NCBI GenBank assembly: GCA_963614875.1
Contig: CAVEFC010000007.1
Coordinates: 1-47,207 of the forward strand
DNA from: CAG-841 sp963614875
Lineage (GTDB): Bacteria > Bacillota > Clostridia > Oscillospirales > CAG-272
Direction of reading: 5' to 3'
Length of the DNA stretch: 47,207 bases
Numbering within the stretch: position 1 is the stretch's first letter; every line of letters begins with the position of its first letter. Of this stretch, positions 1 to 7,370 are shown in pieces. The translations under genes and the position numbers were made by a program. Below the pieces are notes generated by a model that saw only the letters and a program-made list of their open reading frames with translations, made no database searches and was not told the origin of the DNA.

Positions 1-61
1 CGACGCCGTTCGGTCGTCGGCGGCTCTGACAGCCTGATTAAAGGCTGTCATTCACTACCGC
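1..61. repeat. Dispersed two-hairpin repeat, copy 1 (left edge cut by window)
   Basis: This stretch matches positions 22133-22192 almost exactly, with one T/C substitution and one extra G. It can form a GC-rich hairpin (CGACGCCG / CGGTCGTCG with a bulged T) followed by an 8-bp perfect hairpin (TGACAGCC / GGCTGTCA, loop TGATTAAA) framed by GCGG/CCGC. Like the second copy it lies just beyond the 3' end and terminator of a minus-strand tRNA gene. Its function is unknown; any left flank is outside the window. Confidence 0.75.
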
Positions 62-80
62 CTTCTCCGCTTCCCGTCAG

Positions 81-109
81 GAAAAAAATAAAAGCCGCAA
101 AGCGACTTT
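81..109 (-). terminator. Intrinsic terminator of the tRNA-Thr/tRNA-Gly unit
   Basis: Read on the minus strand, AAAGTCG pairs with CGGCTTT (one G-U) around a CTTTG loop, and a T-rich run follows. It lies directly downstream of the tRNA-Gly 3' end. Confidence 0.65.
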
Positions 110-117
110 GATTTTTT

Positions 118-191
118 TGGAGCAGATGACGGGAATCGGACCCGCGTGGTCAGCTTGGGAAGCTGATATTCTGCCATTGAACTACATCTGC
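118..191 (-). tRNA. tRNA-Gly (anticodon CCC)
   Basis: On the minus strand a full cloverleaf is visible. Acceptor GCAGATG pairs with CATCTGC, the discriminator base is T and the CCA end is encoded. The anticodon stem TCAGC/GCTGA encloses the loop TTCCCAA with anticodon CCC, and the T-loop is present. It follows tRNA-Thr by 28 nt in the same direction, so the two are probably one transcript. Confidence 0.93.
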
Positions 192-219
192 GAAAAAAGC
201 CCGGATGTTTCCGAGCTTC

Positions 220-295
220 TGGAGCTAATGATGGGACTCGAACCCATGACCTGTTGATTACGAATCAACTGCTCTACCAACTGAGCCACATTAGC
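220..295 (-). tRNA. tRNA-Thr (anticodon CGT)
   Basis: Minus-strand cloverleaf: acceptor GCTAATG/CATTAGC, anticodon stem GTTGA/TCAAC with loop TTCGTAA (anticodon CGT, reads ACG), T-arm with GGTTCGAGTCC, and an encoded CCA end. It is the first gene of the two-tRNA unit. Confidence 0.93.
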
Positions 296-318
296 ATTGC
301 TTTCACAAAGCGTATTAA

Positions 319-347
319 AGTTTACCACATGAAAAGCGTTTTGTCAA
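319..347 (-). promoter_or_regulatory. Sigma-A promoter of the tRNA pair
   Basis: Minus strand: -35 TTGACA (342-347), a 17-bp spacer and -10 TAAACT (319-324), about 24 nt upstream of tRNA-Thr. A perfect -35 and ideal spacing support it. Confidence 0.7.
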
Positions 348-383
348 TATTTTTTCAACATTTTTTGAAAGGAAATCGGACAT

Positions 384-1235
384 ATGAATTTAACGGACCG
401 TCGGGAAGTGAAAGAACTCCTTGACAAATACGGTCTTGCTCCGAAAAAAAGCAGAGGACAGAATTTTCTTGCAAACGCAACGGTCGTAAGGGATATTGCT
501 TCTCTTTGCGGCGACGGGGACAGATGCGTTGTGGAAATAGGTCCCGGCGTCGGCGCAATGACAGCCGAGCTTTGCAAAATGTATAAAAAAGTGCTTGCGA
601 TAGAGGTGGATACCGAGCTTATTCCGCTGCTTTCGGAGGCGCTCGGCGAATATGATAATCTTGAAATTATCGAAGCGGACGCAATGAAAGCGGATTTTAC
701 CGCGCTCGTGCGCGAAAAATTCCCGGGGGAAAAGGTTTCCGTTTGCGCAAATCTTCCGTATTATATAACCTCACCCGTGATAATGCGGCTGCTCGACAGC
801 TCCGAGGTGTTCGATTCGATCGTTGTTATGATACAGAAGGAGGTGGCAGACAGGCTCTGCTCACAGCCCGGAAGCGCGGATTTCGGCGCGATAACGCTTG
901 CCGTCACATACAAAGCCGAGGTTGAAAAATGCTTTTCGGTATCGGCGGGGAATTTCATACCGCCGCCCAAGGTTACATCTTCCGTTATAAAGATGAACAT
1001 AAGAAAAGAGCCGCCCGTTTCTCCGGAATCGGTTGAAAATATGTTTGCGCTTATCCGTGCGGCTTTCGCACAGAGAAGAAAAACTTTTTCAAACGCGATA
1101 AGAGCGGTTTCTTCAAAATACAGCAAGGAGGATATCGAAAACGCGCTTATATCGCTCGGTCTGCCGGCGGACGTCAGAGGCGAAAGGCTCGGACTCTGCG
1201 AATATGCCGCGCTTTCGGATATTTTGCCGTTATGA
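384..1235 (+). CDS. ksgA: 16S rRNA (adenine1518-N6/adenine1519-N6) dimethyltransferase RsmA
   Basis: Uses S-adenosylmethionine to dimethylate two adjacent adenines in the 3' terminal hairpin of 16S rRNA, a late step of small-subunit assembly. The 283-residue protein shows GQNFL (25-29), the SAM-binding motif EIGPGVG (51-57), an acidic EVD after the next strand (74-76) and the catalytic NLPYYI motif (123-128), all diagnostic of the family. Length is normal. The ATG follows an AAAGGA ribosome site. The stop overlaps the murD start by 4 nt (ATGA), so the two are translationally coupled. Confidence 0.97.
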   Translation: MNLTDRREVKELLDKYGLAPKKSRGQNFLANATVVRDIASLCGDGDRCVVEIGPGVGAMTAELCKMYKKVLAIEVDTELIPLLSEALGEYDNLEIIEADAMKADFTALVREKFPGEKVSVCANLPYYITSPVIMRLLDSSEVFDSIVVMIQKEVADRLCSQPGSADFGAITLAVTYKAEVEKCFSVSAGNFIPPPKVTSSVIKMNIRKEPPVSPESVENMFALIRAAFAQRRKTFSNAIRAVSSKYSKEDIENALISLGLPADVRGERLGLCEYAALSDILPL

Positions 1236-2647
1236 TAAATCAAAAGCTTGAAGATTTCAAAAAATATATAAAGGGCAAAAGAGTTGCGCTTATAGGCTCG
1301 GGAATAAGCAATATGTCGTGTGTGGATTTTTTGCTTTCCTGCGGAGCGCAGATAACGGTAAGGGATAAAAATCCCGATCCGACATATACTCCGGACGGGG
1401 AGGGCGGAGCCGACGTAAGGGTTCTGCCGATACTTTCTGCGAAGTGCGTAAAAACGCGGTTCGGGGAAGGCTATCTTGACGGTCTTTGCGAGGACGTTAT
1501 AATAAAGACTCCCGCGATAAGATGCGATACCTTGCAGATAGCGGAAGCCGTGAAAAACGGCGCAAGGCTGACATCGGAATCGGAGCTTTTCTGCACGCTT
1601 TGTCCGTGCAGAATAATCGCCGTCACGGGAAGCGACGGAAAAACCACCACGACGACGCTGATATACAAAATGCTTTCCGCAGAGGCAGAAAAGCGCGGAC
1701 ACCGCGTTTTTCTCGGCGGAAATATAGGCACGCCGCTTTTCCCGATTACAGAAAGCGTCGGTGAAAACGATCTTGCGGTGCTTGAGCTTTCGAGCTTTCA
1801 GCTTCATACAATGAAGTTTATGCCGTATCGCGCGGTGATAACGAATATATCTCCGAACCACCTCAACTGGCACACCGATATGAACGAATACGCCGAAAGC
1901 AAGGCGAACATTTTTCGCTTTCAGGACGAAAGCTGCGGACTTGTTCTGAACCTCGGTGACGGTTACACAAAGGATTTTGCAAAGCGCGCAAGGGCAAAGG
2001 TCACGCTTTTTTCATCGGAGGAGGAGCCGCAGGGAGATGCGGTCTGGCTTTGCGGAAACGATATTTACGCGCGCAGCGGAGGCGAAAGCCGCAGGGTGCT
2101 TTGCCGCGACGAAATACGCATACAGGGACTTTACAACGTTGAAAATTATATGGCGGCGATTGCCGCCGTGCAGGGACTTGTTTCCGACGAAACCGTAAGA
2201 AAAATCGCGGGGGAATTTTCGGGCGTGCGTCACAGAACGGAGGAGGTCTGCGAGAAAAACGGTGTGAAATATTACAACAGCTCAATAGACACAACCCCGT
2301 CGCGCACGATAGCGGCGCTTGGCTCTTTTGACTGTCCGACAGTTGTCATATGCGGCGGATCGGACAAAAATCTTCCGCTCGAGCCGCTTGTCGACGTTCT
2401 TGTGAAAAAAGCAAAATACATAGTTCTTACGGGAACAACGGGAATAAAGCTTGCGGCGTTGCTTTCGGCTGCGGGCTGTGACAGATATATCTACGAGGGC
2501 GATTTTGAACGAGCGGTAAGGCTTGCGGCGTCGCGCGCCGAAAAAGGCGACGCCGTGCTTCTTTCTCCTGCGGCGGCAAGCTTTGATTGCTTCCGCAACT
2601 TCGAGCGCAGAGGCGATTTTTTCTGCGATATAGTTAAAAATTTATGA
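1232..2647 (+). CDS. murD: UDP-N-acetylmuramoyl-L-alanine--D-glutamate ligase MurD
   Basis: Cytoplasmic ATP-dependent Mur ligase adding D-glutamate to UDP-MurNAc-L-Ala in peptidoglycan precursor synthesis. The 471-residue protein has an N-terminal Rossmann-like domain (GSGISN, 22-27), the ATP-binding TGSDGKTTT loop (132-140), GGNIGTPL, the central-domain stretch NISPNHLNWH and a C-terminal ligase domain with GGSDKNLP. MurD rather than MurC/E/F is favoured by GGNIG and NHLNWH. It overlaps ksgA by 4 nt and is followed 25 nt later by a PLP enzyme gene. Confidence 0.95.
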   Translation: MINQKLEDFKKYIKGKRVALIGSGISNMSCVDFLLSCGAQITVRDKNPDPTYTPDGEGGADVRVLPILSAKCVKTRFGEGYLDGLCEDVIIKTPAIRCDTLQIAEAVKNGARLTSESELFCTLCPCRIIAVTGSDGKTTTTTLIYKMLSAEAEKRGHRVFLGGNIGTPLFPITESVGENDLAVLELSSFQLHTMKFMPYRAVITNISPNHLNWHTDMNEYAESKANIFRFQDESCGLVLNLGDGYTKDFAKRARAKVTLFSSEEEPQGDAVWLCGNDIYARSGGESRRVLCRDEIRIQGLYNVENYMAAIAAVQGLVSDETVRKIAGEFSGVRHRTEEVCEKNGVKYYNSSIDTTPSRTIAALGSFDCPTVVICGGSDKNLPLEPLVDVLVKKAKYIVLTGTTGIKLAALLSAAGCDRYIYEGDFERAVRLAASRAEKGDAVLLSPAAASFDCFRNFERRGDFFCDIVKNL

Positions 2648-2672
2648 GAAAACAAACGGAAGGACAAAAACA

Positions 2673-3920
2673 ATGGAGCTTTCACAAAAACTGAGATCGA
2701 TAGACGAGGCGGCAAAAAAAGCGCTTGCTCCCGTCTTTGCGGAGTTTGACAGAATATCAGAGGAAAACACGGAAAAGGTGCTGCGCTCGTTTGCAAGGCA
2801 TCGCGTGTCGGATTCGATGTTTGCCGGCTCTACCGGCTACGGCTATACCGACAACGGCAGGGACGCGCTTGATAAAATTTATGCCGACGTTTTCGGAGCG
2901 GAGGCGGCTTTCTGCCGTCACAGCATAGTAAACGGCACGCACGCGATATCAATCGCGCTTTTCGGACTTCTCCGCCCGGGCGACGTTATGCTTTCGATAA
3001 CGGGACGTCCCTACGATACGCTTTCGGACGTCATCGGCGACAGAACGCATAACGGAACGGGATCGCTTGCAGATTTCGGTGTGGAATACGATGAAACCGA
3101 GCTTAAAGACGGCGGAATAGATTATTCCGCCGTGCTTGAAAAGATAAACGGCTACGGCGACAGAATCAAGGTCATATTCATTCAGCGCTCGAAGGGCTAC
3201 GGGCTCCGCCCGACTTTTTCCGCCGAGGAAACAGGCGAGGCGGCGCGCTTCTGCCACGAGCATTCAAAGGCTTATGTCGTTGTTGACAACTGCTACGGCG
3301 AGTTCTGCGACGAAAAAGAACCGACCGAGCTCGGCGCGGACGTTATCGTGGGTTCGCTTATAAAAAATCCCGGCGGCGGAATGGCAAACTGCGGCGGATA
3401 CGTTGCGGGAACGGCAAAAGCCGTGGAGCTTATCTCATACCGTCTTACAACGGTGGGAATAGGCACGGAGGTCGGTGCTACGATAGGCGAAAACCGCAAT
3501 CTTTTCAGGGGATTTTTCCTTGCTCCGCACGTTGTGGCGCAGGCGAAAAAGACCGCGGCATACGCTTCCTACGTTTTTTCCGCGCTCGGATACGAGGTTT
3601 CTCCATCGTATGACTGCGACCGTCACGATATAATTCAGACCGTGACCTTCGGCACGGCGGAAGGGCTTTGCGCTTTCTGCCGCGGAATACAGGCGGGATC
3701 GCCCGTTGACGCGTTTGTCACGCCGGAGCCGTGGGCTATGCCCGGCTATGCGGATGAGGTGATAATGGCGGCGGGAACGTTTGTTTCCGGCTCTTCGATA
3801 GAAATATCGGCGGACGGACCGCTCCGCGAGCCGTACACGGCGTATTTTCAGGGCGGACTTACCTTTGAAAGCGGCAGATACGCCATTCTTACGGCGGCAA
3901 AATGCCTGCTCGGCGAATGA
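2673..3920 (+). CDS. Methionine gamma-lyase family PLP-dependent protein (aluminium-resistance type, YnbB-like)
   Basis: A 415-residue fold-type I PLP enzyme of the Met_gamma_lyase family (PF06838), sometimes annotated as aluminium resistance protein; the true substrate is not established. The N-terminal region carries the family stretch STGYGYTDNGRD (53-64). VVVDNCYGEF (202-211) contains the Asp that pairs with the PLP pyridine nitrogen, and GSLIKNPGGG holds the probable Schiff-base Lys231. It likely shares a transcript with ksgA-murD. The start ATG lies about 10 nt after a GGAAGGA stretch. A terminator follows. Confidence 0.88.
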   Translation: MELSQKLRSIDEAAKKALAPVFAEFDRISEENTEKVLRSFARHRVSDSMFAGSTGYGYTDNGRDALDKIYADVFGAEAAFCRHSIVNGTHAISIALFGLLRPGDVMLSITGRPYDTLSDVIGDRTHNGTGSLADFGVEYDETELKDGGIDYSAVLEKINGYGDRIKVIFIQRSKGYGLRPTFSAEETGEAARFCHEHSKAYVVVDNCYGEFCDEKEPTELGADVIVGSLIKNPGGGMANCGGYVAGTAKAVELISYRLTTVGIGTEVGATIGENRNLFRGFFLAPHVVAQAKKTAAYASYVFSALGYEVSPSYDCDRHDIIQTVTFGTAEGLCAFCRGIQAGSPVDAFVTPEPWAMPGYADEVIMAAGTFVSGSSIEISADGPLREPYTAYFQGGLTFESGRYAILTAAKCLLGE

Positions 3921-3940
3921 TACAACCGATATATATATGA

Positions 3941-3975
3941 AAAATGCACGGAAAATATCCGCGCATTTTTTTATT
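3941..3975 (+). terminator. Intrinsic terminator after the PLP enzyme gene
   Basis: AAAATGC pairs with GCATTTT, with an inner CGGA/TCCG stem, followed by a run of Ts. It isolates ksgA-murD from the spoIIG region. Confidence 0.75.
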
Positions 3976-3988
3976 TTCGTGCGATGTA

Positions 3989-4024
3989 TTGTGACAAATT
4001 ATTCGCACGGACAGGGTTTATAAT
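3989..4024 (+). promoter_or_regulatory. spoIIG-type promoter with 22-bp spacer and Spo0A-box-like sites
   Basis: A -35-like GTGACA (3991-3996) and a perfect -10 TATAAT (4019-4024) are separated by 22 bp. The B. subtilis spoIIG promoter, sigma-A and Spo0A dependent, is known for the same non-standard spacing. TGTGACAAA (3990-3998) matches the reverse Spo0A box TTCGACAAA at 7 of 9 positions and overlaps the -35. A second weak candidate (TTCGCACGG) lies in the spacer. Activation by Spo0A is inferred. Confidence 0.65.
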
Positions 4025-4048
4025 TATAAAAAAACGGGAGTGACGAAA

Positions 4049-4918
4049 ATGACGGAAGAAATATACGGCGATGTGCTTTTTCTTATAAATTTTTCGATGG
4101 ATTTTCTTTCGCTTTTTATTACGGGGAAAATAATGCACCTTGAAATAAAGGCGTGGAGAGCGCTTGCCGCGGCGAGCATAGGCGGCGTTTACGGAGTTGC
4201 GGCGCTGTTTTTTCCCTTTGACGGAATACTTCTTGTCCTTGCGAACATAGCGTGCGCCGCGGTTATGTGCTTTGCTGCGTTCGGGGGCAGGGGCAGGATT
4301 TTCTCGGTGCTTTTGTGCTGTCTGCTTTTCTACGGCGTCGGGATGCTTCTCGGCGGAGCGATGACGGCGCTTTATTCGCGGATAGGCAGATATACAGGCT
4401 ACATATCCTCCGGCGGAAGCATAGCCACCGTTTTCGGCGATATTCCGATATGGGCGTTTGCTCTGGCGGCGGCGCTTTCCGCCGTGATAACCTACGCCTG
4501 CGGAAGACTTATCGCACGGAAAGGCTCGGAGGAGCGCGTCGGGATAACGCTCGGATTTCTCGGCAAAAGCGCGAAGGCAATCTGCCTTGTCGACAGCGGC
4601 AATCTGCTTTCGGAGCCGATAACGGGAACGCCTGTGATATGTCTGAGGGAGGAGGTCGCCGCCTGCATTTTTCCGGACGAGGTTGTTTTGACGATGAAAA
4701 ACGGAGGCTTTGGTGCGAGCCTTGACACTATGCGCCGACTGAGGTTTATCCCGTCGGTTTCGGTTACGGGGAGCGCAACGATGATCGCCGCCGTTCCGGA
4801 CTATTGCTATATTGATACGATAAACGGAAAAGAGCCGAAAAAAGCGCTGATAGCGATTGATTTTTCGGGCTGCGATTTCGGCGGCACGGACGGCATCGTG
4901 CCGAAAATACTGCTTTAA
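4049..4918 (+). CDS. spoIIGA: Sigma-E processing aspartic peptidase SpoIIGA
   Basis: Membrane aspartic protease that cleaves pro-sigma-E in the mother cell after a signal from the forespore. The first ~150 of 289 residues form about five membrane segments. The cytoplasmic C-terminal half holds the catalytic motif LVDSGN with Asp182, matching the B. subtilis catalytic Asp183. The ATG at 4049 was preferred over an in-frame GTG at 4040 because GGGAG (4036-4040) then sits 8 nt upstream; it would overlap the GTG. The gene lies 14 nt before its substrate sigE. Confidence 0.93.
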   Translation: MTEEIYGDVLFLINFSMDFLSLFITGKIMHLEIKAWRALAAASIGGVYGVAALFFPFDGILLVLANIACAAVMCFAAFGGRGRIFSVLLCCLLFYGVGMLLGGAMTALYSRIGRYTGYISSGGSIATVFGDIPIWAFALAAALSAVITYACGRLIARKGSEERVGITLGFLGKSAKAICLVDSGNLLSEPITGTPVICLREEVAACIFPDEVVLTMKNGGFGASLDTMRRLRFIPSVSVTGSATMIAAVPDYCYIDTINGKEPKKALIAIDFSGCDFGGTDGIVPKILL

Positions 4919-4932
4919 CGGAGGGGAGAAAT

Positions 4933-5652
4933 ATGTTTTTTCGCAGAATAATATCAGGCTTGCGTCTTGCCGTGTGCAGACTTTTGCAACGGCTCGGACT
5001 TTCGCGCGGAGTTCATTACATAGGCGGGGCGGATACGCTTCCGCCGCCGCTGACGGCGGAGGAGGAAAGCGACATACTGAGCCGTCTTGACGGGGACGCG
5101 GGACTTCGCCGCGTGCTTGTGGAAAGAAATCTCCGGCTTGTCGTTTACATAGCGCGCAAATTCGAAAACACCGGCGTCGGAACGGAAGATCTTATATCGA
5201 TCGGCACGATCGGACTTATCAAGGCGGCAAACACCTTCCGCCTTGACAAAAACATAAAGCTTGCCACATACGCTTCGCGCTGTATAGAAAACGAAATACT
5301 TATGTATATAAGAAAAAATCAAAATCTGCGCTTTGAAATGTCGCTCGAAGCGCCGCTCAGCTCCGATTGGGACGGAAACGAGCTTGTCCTTTCCGATGTT
5401 CTTGAAAGCGACGAGGGAAACGTCGGAAAGCGTATCGAGGACGAAGAAGAAAAAAGCGCGATAGCGGAGGCGGTCGCGCTGCTCGCTCCGAGGGAAAGGG
5501 AAATAATAGAGCTTCGGTTCGGGCTCGGCGGCAGAAAGGAGATGACGCAAAAGGAGGTTGCGGATCTGCTCGGGATATCGCAATCTTACATTTCAAGGCT
5601 CGAAAAAAAGACGATAAACCGCTTGAAAGAGGAGATTGAAAATAAAATTTGA
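4933..5652 (+). CDS. sigE: RNA polymerase sporulation sigma factor sigma-E precursor
   Basis: Mother-cell-specific sigma factor made as an inactive precursor. Of 239 residues, the first ~28 form a basic, hydrophobic pro-sequence. By alignment with the B. subtilis site the cut should fall between His28 and Tyr29, just before YIGGADTLPPPL. Region 2 (NLRLVVYIARKF...TYASRCIENEI) and region 4 with its helix-turn-helix (QKEVADLLGISQSYISRLEK) are clear. An RBS (GGAGGGGAG) precedes the ATG. sigG, often next in Clostridia, is not here; rpmE follows. Confidence 0.95.
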   Translation: MFFRRIISGLRLAVCRLLQRLGLSRGVHYIGGADTLPPPLTAEEESDILSRLDGDAGLRRVLVERNLRLVVYIARKFENTGVGTEDLISIGTIGLIKAANTFRLDKNIKLATYASRCIENEILMYIRKNQNLRFEMSLEAPLSSDWDGNELVLSDVLESDEGNVGKRIEDEEEKSAIAEAVALLAPREREIIELRFGLGGRKEMTQKEVADLLGISQSYISRLEKKTINRLKEEIENKI

Positions 5653-5681
5653 AAAAAATCCGAAAAAAATCGAAAAAACTC

Positions 5682-5710
5682 TTGCAAAAAATATCGGGGT
5701 ATGATATAGT
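5682..5710 (+). promoter_or_regulatory. Sigma-A promoter of rpmE
   Basis: -35 TTGCAA (5682-5687), exactly 17 bp, -10 TATAGT (5705-5710), about 40 nt upstream of the rpmE start. Confidence 0.7.
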
Positions 5711-5748
5711 AAATAGGCTATGAATTTAGAAAGGAAGAAGGTGTGAAC

Positions 5749-5952
5749 ATGAAAGAGGGAATCCATCCTAAGTACGTTGATGCAACCGTCAAATGTGCTT
5801 GCGGCGAAGTCATACAGACAAAATCGACTAAGGGCGATTTCAAAGTTGAAATTTGCTCAAAATGCCATCCTTTCTATACCGGAAAACAGAAGTTTGTTGA
5901 CTCCGGCGGGCGTGTCGATAAGTTCAAAAAGCGTCTTGAAGGAAAGAAATAA
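5749..5952 (+). CDS. rpmE: 50S ribosomal protein L31 (zinc type)
   Basis: Large-subunit protein that bridges to the small subunit. The 67 residues begin with the family signature MKEGIHPKY. Cys16, Cys18, Cys36 and Cys39 form the zinc site, so this is the zinc-dependent RpmE form, not the zinc-free paralogue. ATG 5749 is chosen over GTG 5743 because the family starts MKEGIHP and AGGAAGAAGG lies just upstream. hflX follows 97 nt downstream. Confidence 0.97.
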   Translation: MKEGIHPKYVDATVKCACGEVIQTKSTKGDFKVEICSKCHPFYTGKQKFVDSGGRVDKFKKRLEGKK

Positions 5953-6049
5953 TCGGGTTTATGACTTTGATTTGGCGGGAGAACGCACGGTCTTTGGGCT
6001 ATGCGGCATCTCGCCTTTTTTCTGCCTTTTCAAAGGAGATTGAATTTTT

Positions 6050-7330
6050 ATGGAAAATCTTATAGTCAAAGATACAATAACAAACGTGGTGCTTGCCGGC
6101 GTTTTTCTGCCGGAGGACGACGAGCGAGGCTTTGAGGCTTCGCTTGACGAGCTTGAAAGGCTTACCGAAACGGCGGGCGGAAAGGTTTTCGCACGCGTTA
6201 CGCAAAGCAGGGAAAATCCCGAGCCGAGAACGTATATCGGGCAGGGAAAAGCGGAGGAGCTTGCCGAGCTTTGCAAAAACAACGATATAGATACGGTGAT
6301 ATTCGACTGCGAGCTTTCGCCGTCGCAGATAAAAAACCTTGAAGATGATACAGAGCTTCATGTCATAGACAGAAGTATGCTCATTCTTGACATTTTTGCG
6401 CTTCACGCCGTAAGCGGAGAGGGCAAGCTTCAGGTTGAGCTTGCTCAGCTGAAATATACTGTTCCCAGACTTATCGGAAAAGGCAGCGAGCTTTCAAGGC
6501 TCGGCGGCGGAATAGGCACGAGAGGTCCGGGCGAATCAAAGCTTGAAACCGACCGCAGACACGTCAGACGTCGCATCGACGCTTTGCGCGAGCAGCTTTC
6601 GCGCCTTGAAAAAAACAGAGCGACTCAGCGCTCGCAGCGCAAAAATTCGGGAATATTTTCCGTTGCGATAGTGGGCTATACAAACGCGGGAAAATCGACG
6701 CTGCTCAACGCTCTGACTGGCGCGGGAATTCTTGCCGAGGACAAGCTTTTCGCAACGCTTGACACGACGACGAGAAAATATTCGCTGCCGTCGGGCGAGG
6801 AGATTCTCCTCACCGACACGGTGGGATTTATACGCAAGCTTCCGCACCACCTTATAGACGCGTTCAAGTCAACTCTCGAAGAGCTGAAATATGCGGACGC
6901 GCTGCTTGTCGTCATCGACGCAAGCGATCCCGAATGTGCCGCTCAGACGGAGGTTACGGAAAAGCTTATATCGGAGCTTGGGGCGGGCGCGCTTCCGGCG
7001 CTTTATGTTTTCAACAAGTGCGACGTGGGAATAACGGATATGCCGACATTCTCCGACGGAGCGAAAAAGGAGCGCGTGTTTATTTCCGCAAGGACGGGAG
7101 AAGGGCTTGACGAGCTTGAAAAACAGCTTGAAAAGCTTGCTCACGGCGGAAAAAAACAGATTACGTTCGTTTTTCCGCACGGAGAGCTTTCAAAAAAAGC
7201 GCTGCTTTACAAAAATGCGACGGTGATATCGGAAGAATACGGTGACGAGGGAGCCTTTGTCACTGCCGTCGTTGACGAAAAAACCGAAGGTCAGCTGAGA
7301 GAATATATTCCGGCTGCCGAAAAACAATAA
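6050..7330 (+). CDS. hflX: GTPase HflX (ribosome-associated)
   Basis: GTPase that binds 50S/70S ribosomes and can split stalled ribosomes. The 426-residue protein has the HflX N-terminal domain (RTYIGQGKAEEL, 60-71), the Gly-rich linker GGGIGTRGPGESKLETDRR (152-170), then a G domain with G1 GYTNAGKST (209-217), G3 DTVGF (256-260) and an NKCD G4 motif near 317. Length is typical. AAAGGAG lies 13 nt upstream of the ATG, a slightly long spacing. Confidence 0.97.
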   Translation: MENLIVKDTITNVVLAGVFLPEDDERGFEASLDELERLTETAGGKVFARVTQSRENPEPRTYIGQGKAEELAELCKNNDIDTVIFDCELSPSQIKNLEDDTELHVIDRSMLILDIFALHAVSGEGKLQVELAQLKYTVPRLIGKGSELSRLGGGIGTRGPGESKLETDRRHVRRRIDALREQLSRLEKNRATQRSQRKNSGIFSVAIVGYTNAGKSTLLNALTGAGILAEDKLFATLDTTTRKYSLPSGEEILLTDTVGFIRKLPHHLIDAFKSTLEELKYADALLVVIDASDPECAAQTEVTEKLISELGAGALPALYVFNKCDVGITDMPTFSDGAKKERVFISARTGEGLDELEKQLEKLAHGGKKQITFVFPHGELSKKALLYKNATVISEEYGDEGAFVTAVVDEKTEGQLREYIPAAEKQ

Positions 7331-7370
7331 ACAGATACGACCGGCACCGCAGGTGTCAGAGGAGGCAAAA

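Noticed and set aside
761..1873. Long open frame on the minus strand opposite ksgA-murD
   Set aside because: The plus strand encodes two well-conserved proteins here. The opposite frame has no ribosome site or recognisable domains and spans two genes.
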